Source: Sphingobacteriaceae bacterium (lineage in GTDB: Bacteria; Bacteroidota; Bacteroidia; B-17B0; Aurantibacillaceae). Taken from it: a stretch of DNA of 64,000 nucleotides. Positions 27,922 to 37,860 of this stretch are shown here, in pieces. Every line of letters begins with the position of its first letter. The stretch's first letter is position 1. The position numbers were made by a program, and so were the translations under genes. The stretch spans positions 310,001 through 374,000 of the forward strand of contig JADJXI010000005.1 in assembly GCA_016715905.1 (NCBI GenBank), given 5' to 3'. The notes beneath the pieces are model-generated. The model searched no databases and was not told the origin of the DNA. It was given only the letters and a program-made list of their open reading frames with translations.

Positions 27922-30900
27922 TTGTTCGACCGTTTGTCATATTCTAATTCACTATCATTGAATCGTATTTGCATATTATTTTTCTTTTTTTCTAGCTCTT
28001 TCATTTTCGGACAAAAAAATGTGTATTTATCTGAAAAACAAGATATTAACACAAAAATCAGCTCTTCTAGAATAACAAGACAAAGTTTGGCAGATACGGC
28101 TGTTTTAAAATTAGAAATGACTGATGTTCAGTATGATAATTCTAAAAACAATTTCCCTTACTTCCTTATTTCCAAAAGAACGGATTACGATGTTAACGCA
28201 ATTCCTACACTTATAGTTAAAAAAGCAAATAAGGTTACAGCAGAACAGCAAGTAATCATTAATAAGTTCTATTCCAGTTATTTACAAAACGATTTTTTTG
28301 CCGAACCTTTAAATAGTTTGGCTGGCCACTCAAATTTGAATTCCCATAAGATTCACCCTTTTCGCAAGACTAAAACAGGAGAAATTGAAGAATTGATTGA
28401 ATACGATGTGAATTGGCAGACCACCAGTGAAAACAGAAGAGCTAAACAAAAGGCAACGTCTTCTTTTAAAAACAACTCTATTTTGGCGGGTGGTAAATGG
28501 ATAAAAATGTCAATCACTAAAAATGGAATTTATAAAATAGACCGATCATTTTTAATAAAGGCCGGAATTAATGTTGCGTCGATTAACCCTAAAAATATAA
28601 GAATTTATGGCAATGGGGGAGTGGCCTTGCCCGAATCAAATGCAGCCTTCAGATACGATGACTTAGAGGAGAATTCAATTCAGGTGATTGGTGAAAGTGA
28701 TAATGTATTTAATGAAGAAGATTATATTTTATTTTATGCCAAGGATAATATCAAGTGGAAAAAGAACACAGGTAACGGCATAAAGTTCTCTTATGAACAA
28801 AGTATGTATTCTGACAAGGCCTATTACTATTTAAATTGTGATATCGGACCCGGAAAAAGAATGCTCAATCAACCTAGCTCTTCAGGCCTTGCTTTTTCAA
28901 CTACCAACACTTATGATTATTTAAATTTTCATGAAGAGAATTCAATCAATTTCATGAAAAGCGGACGTCAGTTTTTTGGAGAGTATTTTGATATCAATAC
29001 TTCATATGGATTTAGTTTTACAGATGGTAATTTTGTGGTAGGTGATTCTTTAATTTGCGAGGGCACAATTGCCGGACGCGCATCAACTGAAACTTTTTTT
29101 AATATAAACGGAAACGGTTTGAATTTTAATTTGAAAACTTTTGGTGTTGACGTTTCAAACTACCTGGCATCCTATGCCAACGTTCAGTCTAATTTTCAAA
29201 AAGTACAAAACAATAACAGTAGTGCAATAGCCATTAATGTGGTTAAGTTAACTGCAGCTAGTATAGGTTGGTTAGATAAAATTATCATTAATGCAAGAAG
29301 AACGTTAGTTGCCGACAAGCAGTTTAATTTTAGAGATTCGCGATTAACAACGGGCGCAGGCTTATTAGCAAAATACGTAATTGCTAATCCAATTGGTTCT
29401 TCGCTTAGTGTTTGGAATGTAACCGACTATATAAATCCTTTTATACAAGATTACAACAGCTTTGCCGGTAGTGTTGAATTTACAGCACCTAGCGATTCAT
29501 TAATGGAATATGCTGTTAGTCCGGCTAATGATTATTATGCGCCATCTTTTGAAGGTGAAGTCATAAATCAAAATTTACACAGTATCGCGCAGGCTGATTA
29601 CATTATTGTTACTCATCCGCTTTTTGTTGCTCATGCACAACGTTTGGCTACCTTACATAATCAAAACGAAGGATTATCATATGCTATAGTTACTACAGAT
29701 CAAGTTTATAATGAATTCAGCAGTGGTATGCCGGATGTATGTGCCATTCGTGATTTTATTAGAATGTTGTATACACGTAATTTCAGCACTGGTAAACAAC
29801 CAAAATATGTATTATTATTTGGCGATGGATCTTATGATAATAAAAATTTAAGCTTGGAATCAAATAGTGCGCTAATTCCTACCTATCAAAGTCCATTCTC
29901 CCTCTCGCCACTTCAAAGTTTAGCTACAGATGATTTTTTCGCTTTGATGGATCTCAATGAAGGTAATACGCCTGAATCTATTGGGTCATTGGATATCGGA
30001 GTAGGTCGCATTGTGAGTAGAAATATTGCAGAAGCAGATGCAGTTACAGCAAAAATTGAAAATTATTACAAAAAAGAAAGTGATTTTAAAATTGCAGATC
30101 CGGTTCCGGCGAATTGTACAGCAGGAGAAACTTCGGTTTTTGGCGATTGGAAAAACTGGATAATCTTTTTAGGTGATGATGAAGATTACAGTACGCACAT
30201 GGCCGACGCCGATAAATTAGCTATAAAAATAAAAAATTCTCATCCGAGTTTTAATTTAGATAAAATTTATCTCGATTCTTATCAGCAATTTTCTACGCCG
30301 GGCGGACAACGCTATCCGGATGCATTAACGGATTTGGAAAAAAGATTGAAAAAAGGAGCTTTAATTTTTAATTACACCGGTCATGGCGGAGAGGTTGGAT
30401 TAACTGCCGAACGTTTGGTTGATTTAGAGACCATTAATAACTGGGAAAATTTTAACCGATTAAGTTTGTTTGTTACAGCTACATGTGAATTTACACGCTA
30501 TGATGATCCGGGCAGAATTTCAGCGGGTGAATTTTGTTTATTAAACAGTAAAGGTGGAGCCATCAGCCTTTTTACTACTTGTCGCTTGGCATTTTCTCAT
30601 TCTAATTTAACTTTAAATACAGCATTGTATGATTATATGTTTAAAAAGTTACCTGATGGAAAAAGACCTTGTTTAGGTGATATCATTAGAAGAACAAAAG
30701 ATACTTTGAATCAAAATTTCAATTACTCTAACTTTCATCTAATTGGTGATCCTGCAATAACTTTAGCTGTGCCTGATCAAAAAGTGGTTACTACCATGAT
30801 TAATACAAATACTTTGAGTCCTTCCAGCTCAGACACCTTGGGAGCACTGGCAAAAGTTACGGTGAAAGGATATATATCCGATACTTTAGGGAATAAGCTC

Positions 30901-31878
30901 ACAAACTTTAATGGCTTAGTTTATCCTACAGTATTTGATAAGGAAACTAAAATAACTTGCCTGTTGAACGATGAAGGTTCTTATTATGTTACGCCCGGTT
31001 TACCTTATTATTTTAATTTGCAAAAAAATGTTTTGTTCCGTGGAAAAACAGAGGTAAAAAATGGAGACTTCACTTTTACATTTATGGTTCCAAAAGACAT
31101 CAGTTTTGCTTATGGTCCAGGAAAAATAAGTTATTATGCATCTAATGGAATTTTAGAAGCCAACGGGGCATATACCAATGTGGTAGTGGGCGGAGGTTCA
31201 AACAATACCGTGGTAGATAATGAAGGTCCGCAAATTGAAGTGTTTTTAAATGACTCCCGATTCGTAAACGGAGGTACCACCAATGAAAAACCTATACTTT
31301 ACGCCAACTTAACCGACAGCAGTGGAATTAATACCATTGGCACAAGTATTGGACATGATATTTCTGCTGTGCTTGATGGCGAATCCAATAAGCCCTTTAT
31401 TTTAAATGATTTTTACGAAGCCAATCTAAACACGTATCAAGCCGGAACCGTTCGTTTTCCTTTTGATGAATTAAAAGAAGGAAATCATCAATTGGTTTTT
31501 AAAGCTTGGGATATTCAGAATAATTCCAATAAAGTGAGTATAGATTTTGTTGTTGCACCTAAAGCTGAGCTAGCGCTTAAGCATGTACTTAATTATCCTA
31601 ATCCGTTTACCACTTCCACTAAATTTTACTTAGAACATAATCAAGCTTGTGAACCCTTAAAAGTAACCGTACAGGTATTTACTATTAACGGAAAGCTGGT
31701 AAAAACGCTACAAAAATCAGTTACTTGTGAAGGTTTCAGGCCCGAAGGAATTGATTGGGATGGCCGAGATGACTTTGGCGATAAATTAGGTAGAGGAGTT
31801 TATATTTACAAAGTGGCCATACTCGACAAAGACAGTAAAAAAGCAGAAAAAACAGAGAAATTAGTAATTTTAAATTAG
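27922..31878 (+). CDS. porU: T9SS sortase PorU (C25 gingipain-type)
   Basis: This 1318-residue protein shows a signal peptide (ICILFFFFSSSFIFGQ) and a long N-terminal beta region. A C25 peptidase domain (about residues 555-940) has catalytic His821 in NYTGHGGEVGL and Cys855 in TATCEFTRYDDPG. A C-terminal FlgD-like/Ig domain follows (NYPNPFTTSTKFYLEHN and WDGRDDFGDKLGRGVYIYKV). PorU cleaves T9SS sorting domains at the cell surface and links cargo to A-LPS. Start choice is difficult: no ATG lies in frame after the stop at 27901, so the start is a TTG, either 27922 or 27958. It is followed 32 bp later by its partner porV. Confidence 0.94.
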   Translation: MFDRLSYSNSLSLNRICILFFFFSSSFIFGQKNVYLSEKQDINTKISSSRITRQSLADTAVLKLEMTDVQYDNSKNNFPYFLISKRTDYDVNAIPTLIVKKANKVTAEQQVIINKFYSSYLQNDFFAEPLNSLAGHSNLNSHKIHPFRKTKTGEIEELIEYDVNWQTTSENRRAKQKATSSFKNNSILAGGKWIKMSITKNGIYKIDRSFLIKAGINVASINPKNIRIYGNGGVALPESNAAFRYDDLEENSIQVIGESDNVFNEEDYILFYAKDNIKWKKNTGNGIKFSYEQSMYSDKAYYYLNCDIGPGKRMLNQPSSSGLAFSTTNTYDYLNFHEENSINFMKSGRQFFGEYFDINTSYGFSFTDGNFVVGDSLICEGTIAGRASTETFFNINGNGLNFNLKTFGVDVSNYLASYANVQSNFQKVQNNNSSAIAINVVKLTAASIGWLDKIIINARRTLVADKQFNFRDSRLTTGAGLLAKYVIANPIGSSLSVWNVTDYINPFIQDYNSFAGSVEFTAPSDSLMEYAVSPANDYYAPSFEGEVINQNLHSIAQADYIIVTHPLFVAHAQRLATLHNQNEGLSYAIVTTDQVYNEFSSGMPDVCAIRDFIRMLYTRNFSTGKQPKYVLLFGDGSYDNKNLSLESNSALIPTYQSPFSLSPLQSLATDDFFALMDLNEGNTPESIGSLDIGVGRIVSRNIAEADAVTAKIENYYKKESDFKIADPVPANCTAGETSVFGDWKNWIIFLGDDEDYSTHMADADKLAIKIKNSHPSFNLDKIYLDSYQQFSTPGGQRYPDALTDLEKRLKKGALIFNYTGHGGEVGLTAERLVDLETINNWENFNRLSLFVTATCEFTRYDDPGRISAGEFCLLNSKGGAISLFTTCRLAFSHSNLTLNTALYDYMFKKLPDGKRPCLGDIIRRTKDTLNQNFNYSNFHLIGDPAITLAVPDQKVVTTMINTNTLSPSSSDTLGALAKVTVKGYISDTLGNKLTNFNGLVYPTVFDKETKITCLLNDEGSYYVTPGLPYYFNLQKNVLFRGKTEVKNGDFTFTFMVPKDISFAYGPGKISYYASNGILEANGAYTNVVVGGGSNNTVVDNEGPQIEVFLNDSRFVNGGTTNEKPILYANLTDSSGINTIGTSIGHDISAVLDGESNKPFILNDFYEANLNTYQAGTVRFPFDELKEGNHQLVFKAWDIQNNSNKVSIDFVVAPKAELALKHVLNYPNPFTTSTKFYLEHNQACEPLKVTVQVFTINGKLVKTLQKSVTCEGFRPEGIDWDGRDDFGDKLGRGVYIYKVAILDKDSKKAEKTEKLVILN

Positions 31879-31910
31879 TAAATTAGCTTCCCCAAAATTA
31901 TATCCGGTAC

Positions 31911-33146
31911 ATGAGATTAAGTATATATATTTTTGTTTTGATTTTCCTTTCAAACAGATTGGTTTCGCAAATCAGCGCGCAATCTTTATCCGGACAAACA
32001 ATTAATCCAATAACTACAGCTGTTCCGTTTTTATTAATTAGTCCGGATAGCAAACAAGGTGCTATGGGAGATGTTGGAGTGGCTACTGATCCCGATATTA
32101 ATTCAATACATTGGAATTGCAGTAAACTGGCATTCGCAGAAAAACGTTTTGGATTTGGATTTACGGTTACTCCCTGGTTAAGATTACTCGTGCCAGACAT
32201 TAATTTATATTATTTATCAGGATATGGTAAATTAGATAAAAAGGGAAATATGGCAATTGGCGGTTCTTTACGATATTTTAGTTTGGGAAATATTGAATTA
32301 ACCAATGCCACCGGAGTTAAAACCGGTGATTATACCCCTAATGAGTGGGCCATGGATCTTGCTTTTTCTCAAAAACTATCAAAGAATTTCTCTTTAGGAT
32401 TAGCCGGTCGTTATATTAATTCCAGCATTAGCAGAGTCTTCTTTAATGGTAGTCAAGGGAATGCGGCTAGTACGGTTGCAGTAGATTTAACCATGTTTTA
32501 CAAAAGTAATTTTGTGGATTTAGGAAGTAAAAAAGCCATTATAAATGGTGGTTTGGCATTTACTAATGTAGGTGCAAAAATTAAGTATTCAAATGATCAG
32601 AATTTTATTCCCATGAACCTGAGATTGGGCGGTGGATTAAAAGTAAGTTTAGATGATTACAATACTATTGGGTATTATTTAGATTTTAATAAGTTATTGG
32701 TTCCAACCCCTCCTATTTATCAGTATTCGGTTGACGCCAACGGTCAATTATTATATGTAACCGATCCGGCCACAAATGAAAAAGTAATTTTAGCCGGGAA
32801 AAATCCAAATGTTCCGGTGGCTCAGGGTATTTTGCAATCCTTTAATGATGCGCCCGGAGGTATGAAAGAAGAAATGCAGGAAATCAATATCAGCAATGGT
32901 TTTGAGTATTGGTACAACAACGTATTTGCCTTCAGAGCCGGTTATTTTTACGAACCAAAAACTAAAGGCTCCCGTCAGTTTTTTACCTTTGGTGCCGGAG
33001 TAAAATACAGTATCATCAATATAGACGGATCTTATCTAATTCCAACCGTGCTAAACAATCCATTACAAAGAACTTGGCGTATTTCCATTAGTTTTGACTT
33101 TGATGCAGCCAAAAAGAAGGAAGATCCTGCCGCTACCGCTCCTTAA
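31911..33146 (+). CDS. porV: T9SS outer membrane channel protein PorV (LptO)
   Basis: This 411-residue FadL-like outer-membrane barrel has a signal peptide (LSIYIFVLIFLSNRLVSQ) and the PorV signature FLLISPDSKQGAMGDVGVATDPD, with SIHWNCSKLAF nearby and a terminal region WRISISFDFD. PorV shuttles cargo from the SprA translocon to PorU and binds T9SS sorting domains. It sits directly downstream of porU, the conserved order in Bacteroidota. Length and signature are typical. A short palindrome (33154-33167) follows the stop, without a T-run. Confidence 0.95.
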   Translation: MRLSIYIFVLIFLSNRLVSQISAQSLSGQTINPITTAVPFLLISPDSKQGAMGDVGVATDPDINSIHWNCSKLAFAEKRFGFGFTVTPWLRLLVPDINLYYLSGYGKLDKKGNMAIGGSLRYFSLGNIELTNATGVKTGDYTPNEWAMDLAFSQKLSKNFSLGLAGRYINSSISRVFFNGSQGNAASTVAVDLTMFYKSNFVDLGSKKAIINGGLAFTNVGAKIKYSNDQNFIPMNLRLGGGLKVSLDDYNTIGYYLDFNKLLVPTPPIYQYSVDANGQLLYVTDPATNEKVILAGKNPNVPVAQGILQSFNDAPGGMKEEMQEINISNGFEYWYNNVFAFRAGYFYEPKTKGSRQFFTFGAGVKYSIINIDGSYLIPTVLNNPLQRTWRISISFDFDAAKKKEDPAATAP

Positions 33147-33223
33147 TCCTTTTCACAAGCTCTTGTGCATAATTGCATGAATAACCAACATGAGGTATAT
33201 GTTCTATTCGGCATATTTGTATT

Positions 33224-34876
33224 ATGCCTAAGTATACCCTGTTGTTAATTATAAGCTGCGCACTTTTTTTAAGCGCATGTACGTCAAAACCTAAAGAGGA
33301 TGATAAAACCATTTTCAGTTATAATGAAATGGCCGGAATTTCATCTTTAGATCCTGCACAGGCGATTAATTTTGAAAATATCTGGCCGGTTAATCAATTA
33401 TTTAACGGGTTGGTACAAATGGACGATAAAATGAATGTAATACCCGGCCTGGCCCATAAATTCAGTATTAGCGAAAATGGATTGGTGTATACATTTCATT
33501 TGAGAAACGATGTTTTTTTTCACGATAACCCTTGTTTTGAAGGTGGAAGGGGTAGAAAAGTAAATGCAAAGGATTTTGTTTTTAGTTTTGATCGTTTATA
33601 TGATCCTAAGGTAAGCAGCGCAACAACTTTATTAAGTAATATAGATCGAACTGAAAAAACCAATTACAAAGGTTTTGAAGCCCTTGACGACAGTACATTT
33701 AGAATAACGCTGAAACAACCTTTTGCTGCATTTTTAAGCATTTTAACCATGAAGTTTTTTAGTGTTATTCCATATGAAGCAATAGATTATTATAAGCAAG
33801 ATTTCAGAAGAAACCCGGTAGGCACCGGCCCATTTGTTTTTAAATTGTGGGAAGAGGGAACTAAGTTGATTTTATTGCGTAACGCAAATTATTATGAAGT
33901 GGATGAAAATAATAAGAGTTTACCTTATTTGGATGCAGTCTCGGTTTCATTTGTACGCGATAGGGAAACAGCATTTATGGAATTGTTAGGAGGTAAGTTT
34001 GATATGTTAAGTGGTGCAGATGCTTTTAATACCAATGAGGTATTGGATAAGAATGGCGACTTAAAAGATTCGTACGCACAAAAATTTTATTTGCAAAAAC
34101 AAACCTTTTTAAAAACGGATTATATAGGATTTTTAATTGATGAAAGTATTCCTATTGTAAAAAATTCACCATTGCGTTTAAAAGCTGTTCGACAAGCCAT
34201 CAATTACGGTTTTGATCGCGATAAATTGATTAAGTATTTACGTAGCAATGTAGGTGAGCCTGCACATGCCGGATTTATTCCAATGGGAATGCGCTCTTAC
34301 GATACCGCTAAAGTAAAAGGCTATTATTACAGCCCGGATAAAGTAAGGGAATTATTGGCGCTAGCCGGATTTCCAAACGGTAAAGGACTGCCTGAAATTA
34401 CCATGTACGCAACAGATAATTATAAGGAACAAGTTGAATTTATTCAGGCACAGTTATCAGAAAATAACATAAAAATTCAGGTGAGTATTGAAAAACCTAC
34501 GGTGTTAAAACAGGCCGTAAACAGTTGCGAATACACTATGTTTAAAAAATCATGGGTAGGTGATTATGCCGATGAGGAAAACTTCATGAGCTTATTTTAT
34601 AGCAAAAATTTTTCTCCGCAAGGTGTAAATTATTTTCACTATAACAATCCTGAGTTTGATAAAATGTATGAAACCGCACAAATTGAAAATGATGATCAGA
34701 AAAAAATTGAACTTTATCAGAAAATGGATCAAATGATTATTGAGGATGCTCCTGTAATCCCCTTGTATTATGATCAAGTAGTGCGTCTTGTTCATCATCA
34801 TGTTAAAGACTTGGGGAGTAATCCTATGAATTTATTAAATCTTAAAACAGTTAAAAAAGTGAAGGAGACTAAATAA
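33224..34876 (+). CDS. ABC transporter family 5 (peptide) substrate-binding lipoprotein
   Basis: This 550-residue SBP_bac_5 protein has the lipobox LSAC (LLIISCALFLSACTSKPK). The family order is clear: SSLDPAQAINFENIWPVNQLFNGL, YTFHLRNDVFFHDN, KDFVFSFDRLYDP, GTGPFVFKLWEEGTKLILLRN, LKAVRQAINYGFDRDKLI and NYFHYNNPEFDKMYETA. These proteins capture oligopeptides or related ligands for an Opp/Dpp importer; no permease or ATPase gene is adjacent. The start follows a near-consensus CATATTTG (-7-like) element. It is 27 bp upstream of the L,D-transpeptidase gene, so a cell-wall peptide ligand is possible but not shown. Confidence 0.9.
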   Translation: MPKYTLLLIISCALFLSACTSKPKEDDKTIFSYNEMAGISSLDPAQAINFENIWPVNQLFNGLVQMDDKMNVIPGLAHKFSISENGLVYTFHLRNDVFFHDNPCFEGGRGRKVNAKDFVFSFDRLYDPKVSSATTLLSNIDRTEKTNYKGFEALDDSTFRITLKQPFAAFLSILTMKFFSVIPYEAIDYYKQDFRRNPVGTGPFVFKLWEEGTKLILLRNANYYEVDENNKSLPYLDAVSVSFVRDRETAFMELLGGKFDMLSGADAFNTNEVLDKNGDLKDSYAQKFYLQKQTFLKTDYIGFLIDESIPIVKNSPLRLKAVRQAINYGFDRDKLIKYLRSNVGEPAHAGFIPMGMRSYDTAKVKGYYYSPDKVRELLALAGFPNGKGLPEITMYATDNYKEQVEFIQAQLSENNIKIQVSIEKPTVLKQAVNSCEYTMFKKSWVGDYADEENFMSLFYSKNFSPQGVNYFHYNNPEFDKMYETAQIENDDQKKIELYQKMDQMIIEDAPVIPLYYDQVVRLVHHHVKDLGSNPMNLLNLKTVKKVKETK

Positions 34877-34900
34877 TTTACATTAAATTAGATGTAAATT
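34875..34900. repeat. Perfect inverted repeat before the L,D-transpeptidase start
   Basis: AATTTACAT (34875-34883) and ATGTAAATT (34892-34900) are perfect 9-bp arms around an 8-base loop. The hairpin begins at the end of the upstream gene and finishes 3 bp before the TTG start of the next one, so it could modulate ribosome access or mark an operator. There is no T-run, so a terminator is unlikely. Confidence 0.5.
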
Positions 34901-34903
34901 GTT

Positions 34904-36580
34904 TTGAGAATTATTGTCGGCATATTAACTATTCTCTTGTTTTTTTTTCAGTCTTGTAAGGAAGAAAAAAAGGTAGAAATCATAAAAATTCCGGTTAAAA
35001 AAGTTCAAAATGTGAACAAGGAGGTGCTTGAAGAATTGGCACATTATTATAACAGCGCATTTGGCGACACCTTATTAATTATAAATAACGATAGTTTATA
35101 CACGTATCGTTTTTTTGGAAGAATATTTAATCCGGATAGTATTTATTTTACGCAGAACGGAAGGATATCTCCTTTAGGCGATAGTTTGTTTTCTGTAATT
35201 AAGAATAGCAGAATGTATGGATTGTTTGCGCCAGATTACCATGCATTAACCCTAGACTCATTGCAGAAAAACTTTTATGACAGTACCGAAAAATATTACA
35301 ATGCTTCCTGCCTGGCGGCTTTTGAAGTGTATAGTAAAGATGCTTTTTTCAAATTTGGCGCACATTTAAACAAGGGAAGGTTTAACCCCGATACCCTGCT
35401 GAAAGAATGGAGGCCACAAAAGTTAGATACCAATTGGATTTCTATATTAAAATCGGGAATCCAAAACAAAAAAATAAAACAGGCTTATGACTCTTTAGAA
35501 CCAAAACATTTAGGCTATAAATTTTTACAAAAAGCATTCCGCAATTATTTAATGGAAAACAAAGATGCGGAATGGGATAGTATTTCATTTGTAGGAATAC
35601 AAGACACTGTCGAGTGGAGAAATAAATTAATCGAAAGATTACGAGCAACCGGCGATTATAATGATTCCCTTAAACTGAATGATAGTTTGAAATTAGCGAA
35701 AGCATTAAAGTCTTTTCAAAAGAAATTTAATTTGGATCCGGATGGAAAATTAGGGAAATACACCAAGCAAGCATTGAATCTTAGTAAGGAAACTACCATT
35801 CGGCAGATGGAAATGGCCTTAGAGCGTTGGCGCTGGGAACCTGCAAAATATCCTGAAAAATATGCTGTAGTAAATATACCTTCTGCTGATCTACATGTTT
35901 GGGAGTGGTACAAAAAAAAGAAATTAGATACTTTGGTGTTAAAGAGTAAAGTAGTAGTGGGTAAACCTGAAAATCAAACCCCCCTACTCAAAAGCAAAAT
36001 CAGTAATATGCTAATTTACCCTTATTGGAATGTTCCTTTTAGTATAGCTTGGAAAGAAATATTACCTATGGTAAAAAACGATACGAATTATTTGCACAAG
36101 CATAATTTTGAAGTTATCAATCATCGAGGCGAAGTAGTGACCAATTTGGGAAAATTGAATTGGAAAAAGTACAACAAAGAAAATTTACCGATCCGTTTTC
36201 GGCAACGTATAGGAAATGAAAATAGTTTAGGCGTATGTAAATTTAATTTTCACAGCAAATACGATGTTTACATGCACGATACCAACAGTAAAAGATATTT
36301 TAAAACCTTTTACAGGTATCAAAGTCATGGATGTATTCGACTTGAAAAGTATATGGAGCTTGCTCGGTTTTTAATTCGAGACGACACCTTGCGGATTCCG
36401 TACGACACTTTAAATGCATACTTTGAAAGAGAACAGCAAGTGAAAATTAATTTAAAAAAGCCTTTACCGCTTTATGTAAAATATTTCACGGTTGGTGTAG
36501 ATAGTATTCAGCAATTAAATATGTTTTTAGACATTTATAAAAAAGATCTACAAATGATGAAAATGATTTACAATAATTAA
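34904..36580 (+). CDS. L,D-transpeptidase, YcbB/LdtD-like lipoprotein
   Basis: This 558-residue protein has a short lipoprotein signal (RIIVGILTILLFFFQSC). A scaffold domain is followed by a peptidoglycan-binding-like segment (SFQKKFNLDPDGKLGKYTKQALN, about residues 270-290), and an YkuD catalytic domain with SHGCIRLEKYMELA (His475, Cys477). It should form 3-3 crosslinks or attach proteins to peptidoglycan in the periplasm. The start is TTG at 34904: the frame has a stop 9 bp upstream and no ATG, and the lipobox position fits. A 9-bp inverted repeat lies just before the start. Confidence 0.9.
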   Translation: MRIIVGILTILLFFFQSCKEEKKVEIIKIPVKKVQNVNKEVLEELAHYYNSAFGDTLLIINNDSLYTYRFFGRIFNPDSIYFTQNGRISPLGDSLFSVIKNSRMYGLFAPDYHALTLDSLQKNFYDSTEKYYNASCLAAFEVYSKDAFFKFGAHLNKGRFNPDTLLKEWRPQKLDTNWISILKSGIQNKKIKQAYDSLEPKHLGYKFLQKAFRNYLMENKDAEWDSISFVGIQDTVEWRNKLIERLRATGDYNDSLKLNDSLKLAKALKSFQKKFNLDPDGKLGKYTKQALNLSKETTIRQMEMALERWRWEPAKYPEKYAVVNIPSADLHVWEWYKKKKLDTLVLKSKVVVGKPENQTPLLKSKISNMLIYPYWNVPFSIAWKEILPMVKNDTNYLHKHNFEVINHRGEVVTNLGKLNWKKYNKENLPIRFRQRIGNENSLGVCKFNFHSKYDVYMHDTNSKRYFKTFYRYQSHGCIRLEKYMELARFLIRDDTLRIPYDTLNAYFEREQQVKINLKKPLPLYVKYFTVGVDSIQQLNMFLDIYKKDLQMMKMIYNN

Positions 36581-36598
36581 TTATAGTTTTTGCTGAAT

Positions 36599-37828
36599 TT
36601 ACTTTTTAAGCGAATTAATATCCGCAGTAATTGTAAATAAATTTTTAATTCCCAATTTGTTCGAATAAAAAAAGAAAGAAACAATAGAAATTGCGGTAAC
36701 CAAATACGCAATATTAGCAGCGAGTGCAGCTCCTTTTATGCCATAAATTGGAATAAAAACATGGGCAATTATTATTGAACAAATAAACCCTGCTAAATTG
36801 CAAATCAAAACCTGTTTTAGTTTTCCGATGGCCGAAAAATAATTATTTAGTATACTTATGAAACTCATAATTAAAATACCCGGGGAATATAAAAACATAT
36901 AATATTTCACTTCGGAATAGCCGGTTCCCAAAATAGATACGTATAATTTGTTTGGAATAGCAAGCATAATGATAATAATGATAAAACTCAACAAACTACT
37001 TGCCTTGCTTAAAACTAACGCCATATTTACATTATAAGAACTGTTTCCGGTATTCGCTACTCTGGCTAAAAAAACAGGAGCTACACCATTGGCAATGATT
37101 AAAACGGATTCAATCAAAGAACAAGCGGTTCCGTAAAGTCCAACTTCGGTGTTATTTTCGAGCAAGTAATAACTGTATTTGTTGCTTAAAATATATAAGA
37201 GTACGCCCATTTGGCAAATGAATCCATAAATTAAAATTGGTTTTAGTTCAAACTCATTTTTTTCTTTATGCTCACGACTAAGATTGAAGGTAGAAAAAAA
37301 TGAAATGGTAAATGCTAAACTAAAGGATAGTAGCATTGGATAAAGATAAGCTTCCAGGGTGAAATTTTTTAAGTAGAAGATGGCAAGGCATAAGCCTATC
37401 AATAATAATAAAGGCTGGAAAAGACAAAGAAAATTATACATGCCAATTTTTTCTTTTCCTAAAATTAGTACGCAATTAAATGTGTTTAAGATTACCAATG
37501 TTGAAATTATATAGCTTATCCATTCGTACCCCGGTAATTGCAATCCAATGCTATAAAATAAACTGTTGCCCAGGGTGCAAGCCATGAACGTATAAAGAAT
37601 TCCGGTTAAAAATATCTTCTTGAAATTATACTTCGGTATAAAATAAATTAAACTATATCCTGTATAAATCTCATTTAAAATTTGAATAATTGCAATGTTT
37701 AATACAAAAATATTAATTTCTCCCCTCGAACTGGCGCCTAAATATTTGGCCGATAAAATAAAAATCAGAAAGTTTATAATTGCTACAAATCCTTTGGTAA
37801 ATACACTTTGTAATATGTTACTAAACAT
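36599..37828 (-). CDS. Polysaccharide flippase / Wzx-like membrane protein
   Basis: This 409-residue protein has about twelve hydrophobic helices and the family N-terminus FTKGFVAIINFLIFILSAKYLGASSRGEINIF, which is typical of the MATE/MOP polysaccharide export superfamily (RfbX/MurJ relatives). Members flip lipid-linked glycans across the inner membrane. It is not inside a visible glycan cluster: its neighbours are an L,D-transpeptidase and OsmC, although a partial O-antigen ligase lies at the far end of the window. Glycan identity is unknown. It converges on the L,D-transpeptidase gene with an 18-bp gap. Confidence 0.82.
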   Translation of the reverse strand: MFSNILQSVFTKGFVAIINFLIFILSAKYLGASSRGEINIFVLNIAIIQILNEIYTGYSLIYFIPKYNFKKIFLTGILYTFMACTLGNSLFYSIGLQLPGYEWISYIISTLVILNTFNCVLILGKEKIGMYNFLCLFQPLLLLIGLCLAIFYLKNFTLEAYLYPMLLSFSLAFTISFFSTFNLSREHKEKNEFELKPILIYGFICQMGVLLYILSNKYSYYLLENNTEVGLYGTACSLIESVLIIANGVAPVFLARVANTGNSSYNVNMALVLSKASSLLSFIIIIIMLAIPNKLYVSILGTGYSEVKYYMFLYSPGILIMSFISILNNYFSAIGKLKQVLICNLAGFICSIIIAHVFIPIYGIKGAALAANIAYLVTAISIVSFFFYSNKLGIKNLFTITADINSLKK

Positions 37829-37860
37829 AATGCTTTGTTAACGGAATTTAGGTTGACTTA

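Noticed and set aside
27928..27990. ATG start for porU inside the hydrophobic signal peptide
   Set aside because: No in-frame ATG precedes the mature domain; only TTG codons are available.
33154..33167. Palindrome CACAAG-CT-CTTGTG after porV
   Set aside because: No T-run and only a 2-base loop, so it cannot act as a normal terminator; too little to call an operator.
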